Below, in pieces: positions 4,594 to 5,752 of a stretch of DNA of 5,752 bases. Source of the DNA: Pseudomonadota bacterium (lineage in GTDB: Bacteria; Pseudomonadota; Gammaproteobacteria; Burkholderiales; Burkholderiaceae_D); the NCBI GenBank assembly GCA_023416415.1, contig JAEZHR010000315.1, forward strand, positions 1-5,752, read 5' to 3'. Within the stretch, counting starts at the first letter, position 1; each line of letters begins with the position of its first letter. The translations under genes and the position numbers were made by a program. The notes beneath the pieces were generated by a model. The model was not told where the DNA came from, searched no databases, and worked only from the letters and a program-made list of their open reading frames with translations.

Positions 4594-5752
4594 CCCGCAA
4601 ACGCCGGGCCGCCTCCACCATGTTGCGCAACGCCGCCTGCGTTTCCGGCCATCCACGCGTCTTCAGGCCGCAGTCCGGATTCACCCACAGATGGCTGGCC
4701 GGAATCACTTCGGCCGCCTTGCGCAGCAGCCGCAGCATCTCTTCGGTATCCGGCACGCGCGGCGAATGGATGTCATATACGCCGGGTCCGATCTCGTTCG
4801 GGTACCTGAACTCGCCGAAGCCGCGCAGCAGTTCCATGTCGGAGCGGCTGGTCTCGATCGTAATCACGTCGGCATCCATCGCCGCGATCTCGGGCAGGAT
4901 GTCGTTGAACTCCGAATAGCACATGTGGGTGTGGATTTGCGTCTCGTCATGCACACCGGATGCCGAAATGCGAAAGGCCCGGGCCGCCCACTGCAGGTAG
5001 GCGTTCCACTGTGCGCGCCGTAGCGGCAGGCCTTCGCGAATCGCCGGCTCGTCGATCTGGATGATGCCGATGCCGGCTTGTTCGAGATCGACCACTTCGT
5101 CACGGATCGCCAGCGCAATCTGCAGCGCCGTGTCCGCGCGCGGCTGGTCGTCGCGCACGAAGGACCATTGGAGAATCGTGATCGGCCCGGTCAGCATGCC
5201 CTTCATCGGCTTGTCGGTCAGGCTCTGCGCATAAGCCGTCCATTCCACCGTCATCGAGCGCGGACGTGTGACGTCGCCGAACAGGATCGGCGGTTTCACG
5301 CAACGTGATCCGTAGGACTGTACCCAGCCGTTGGCAGTGAAGGCGAAGCCGTCGAGTTGCTCGCCGAAATACTCGACCATGTCGTTGCGCTCGGCTTCAC
5401 CGTGCACCAGCACGTCCAGCCCGAGCGATTCCTGCTGCCGCACTGCGTGCTCGATCTCGCGCCGCATCGCAGCGCGGTAGTTCGCGGTGTTCAGTTCGCC
5501 GCGTTTGTACGCGGCACGCGCGGCACGGATCTCGGGCGTCTGCGGGAAGGAGCCGATGGTCGTGGTGGGGAAGGGGGGCAGCTTCAGACGCGCCTGCTGC
5601 AGCGCCTGGCGTTCGGGGAAGGCGCTGTGACGGCGGTCGACATCGGCCGCCAGCTGCGCGATGTGCGCGGCCACGGACGGGTTCTTTACGCGCGGACTCG
5701 CAGTGCGTGCTGCAGCGGCGGCGCGCGCAACGAACAGTGCGCGCGCCAGTCC
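4586..5752 (-). CDS. metE: cobalamin-independent methionine synthase, C-terminal half (5' end outside window)
   Basis: MetE transfers a methyl group from methyltetrahydrofolate-polyglutamate to homocysteine, the last step of methionine synthesis, in the cytosol without vitamin B12. The frame is open from 5752 to the TGA at 4588-4586, giving 388 residues; E. coli MetE has 753, so about half lies beyond the window. The C-terminal catalytic barrel is complete. Visible landmarks are TTTIGSFPQTPEIR (about 63-76), HGEAERNDMVEYFGE (117-131), KGMLTGPITIL, IQIDEPAIREGLP, and the zinc ligands His276 and Cys278 (HTHMCY), Glu300 (TIETSRSD) and Cys361 (NPDCGLKTRGW). His329 in YDIHSP is the likely catalytic proton donor. 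A GTG at 5674 could look like a start but lies within the conserved protein. Its promoter and any riboswitch are not in view. Confidence 0.97.
   Translation of the reverse strand, partial: GLARALFVARAAAAARTASPRVKNPSVAAHIAQLAADVDRRHSAFPERQALQQARLKLPPFPTTTIGSFPQTPEIRAARAAYKRGELNTANYRAAMRREIEHAVRQQESLGLDVLVHGEAERNDMVEYFGEQLDGFAFTANGWVQSYGSRCVKPPILFGDVTRPRSMTVEWTAYAQSLTDKPMKGMLTGPITILQWSFVRDDQPRADTALQIALAIRDEVVDLEQAGIGIIQIDEPAIREGLPLRRAQWNAYLQWAARAFRISASGVHDETQIHTHMCYSEFNDILPEIAAMDADVITIETSRSDMELLRGFGEFRYPNEIGPGVYDIHSPRVPDTEEMLRLLRKAAEVIPASHLWVNPDCGLKTRGWPETQAALRNMVEAARRLRAA

Noticed and set aside
4392..4688. 98-residue minus-strand frame containing VPACAGATG
   Set aside because: This is the chance translation of the palindromic repeat between rdgC and metE, running into antisense of both genes.
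5600..5674. GTG at 5674 as the start of a short, C-terminal-only methionine synthase
   Set aside because: The frame stays open to the window edge and the upstream residues (SPRVKNPSV) match the inter-domain linker of full-length MetE.
1..5752. CRISPR array, tRNA, rRNA, insertion sequence or defence-system genes
   Set aside because: No spaced direct repeats, cloverleaf, transposase or nuclease motif was seen, and all long stretches are accounted for by the listed genes.

Overview
The window is GC-rich (clearly above 60% by eye), densely packed and free of mobile-element signs. Gene content and sequence style suggest the chromosome of a betaproteobacterium, probably near the Azoarcus/Thauera-type Rhodocyclales. 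That placement rests on protein resemblance and promoter style, not on a search. Most of the window looks like ordinary core chromosome: I see no CRISPR array, transposase, phage gene, rRNA or tRNA.

Layout, left to right: (1) the 3' end of a FliL-family membrane-protein gene on + (1-339); (2) on -, a two-gene unit made of a small, very acidic, probably disordered protein (1773-1303) and, six bases downstream, a thioredoxin-reductase-like flavoprotein (1296-379); (3) a 206-base divergent regulatory region (1774-1979) with a hairpin just upstream of each Shine-Dalgarno site and an ECF/sigma-E-like promoter candidate; (4) on +, a small exported protein (1980-2414) ending in three 11-residue Arg/Glu-rich repeats; (5) on +, dinB (DNA polymerase IV, 2489-3592), preceded by a perfect 10-bp inverted repeat that encloses a TAAAAT box; (6) on +, rdgC (3626-4537), whose TAGAAT box begins with the dinB stop codon; (7) a 48-base convergent gap with a long GCAA-capped hairpin of the dispersed-repeat type; (8) on -, the C-terminal half of metE (4586 to beyond 5752).

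How the genes relate: dinB and rdgC are both replication/repair functions on the same strand, each with its own promoter-like box about 30 bases before the start codon. The acidic protein and the flavoprotein are tightly spaced and probably co-transcribed, so a shared role in redox or stress is possible but unproven. The exported repeat protein, with its envelope-stress-like promoter, may be part of a cell-envelope response. I found no convincing new multi-gene system. The parts most worth a second look are the exported hendecad-repeat protein with its promoter, the acidic-protein/flavoprotein pair, and the palindrome over the dinB promoter.
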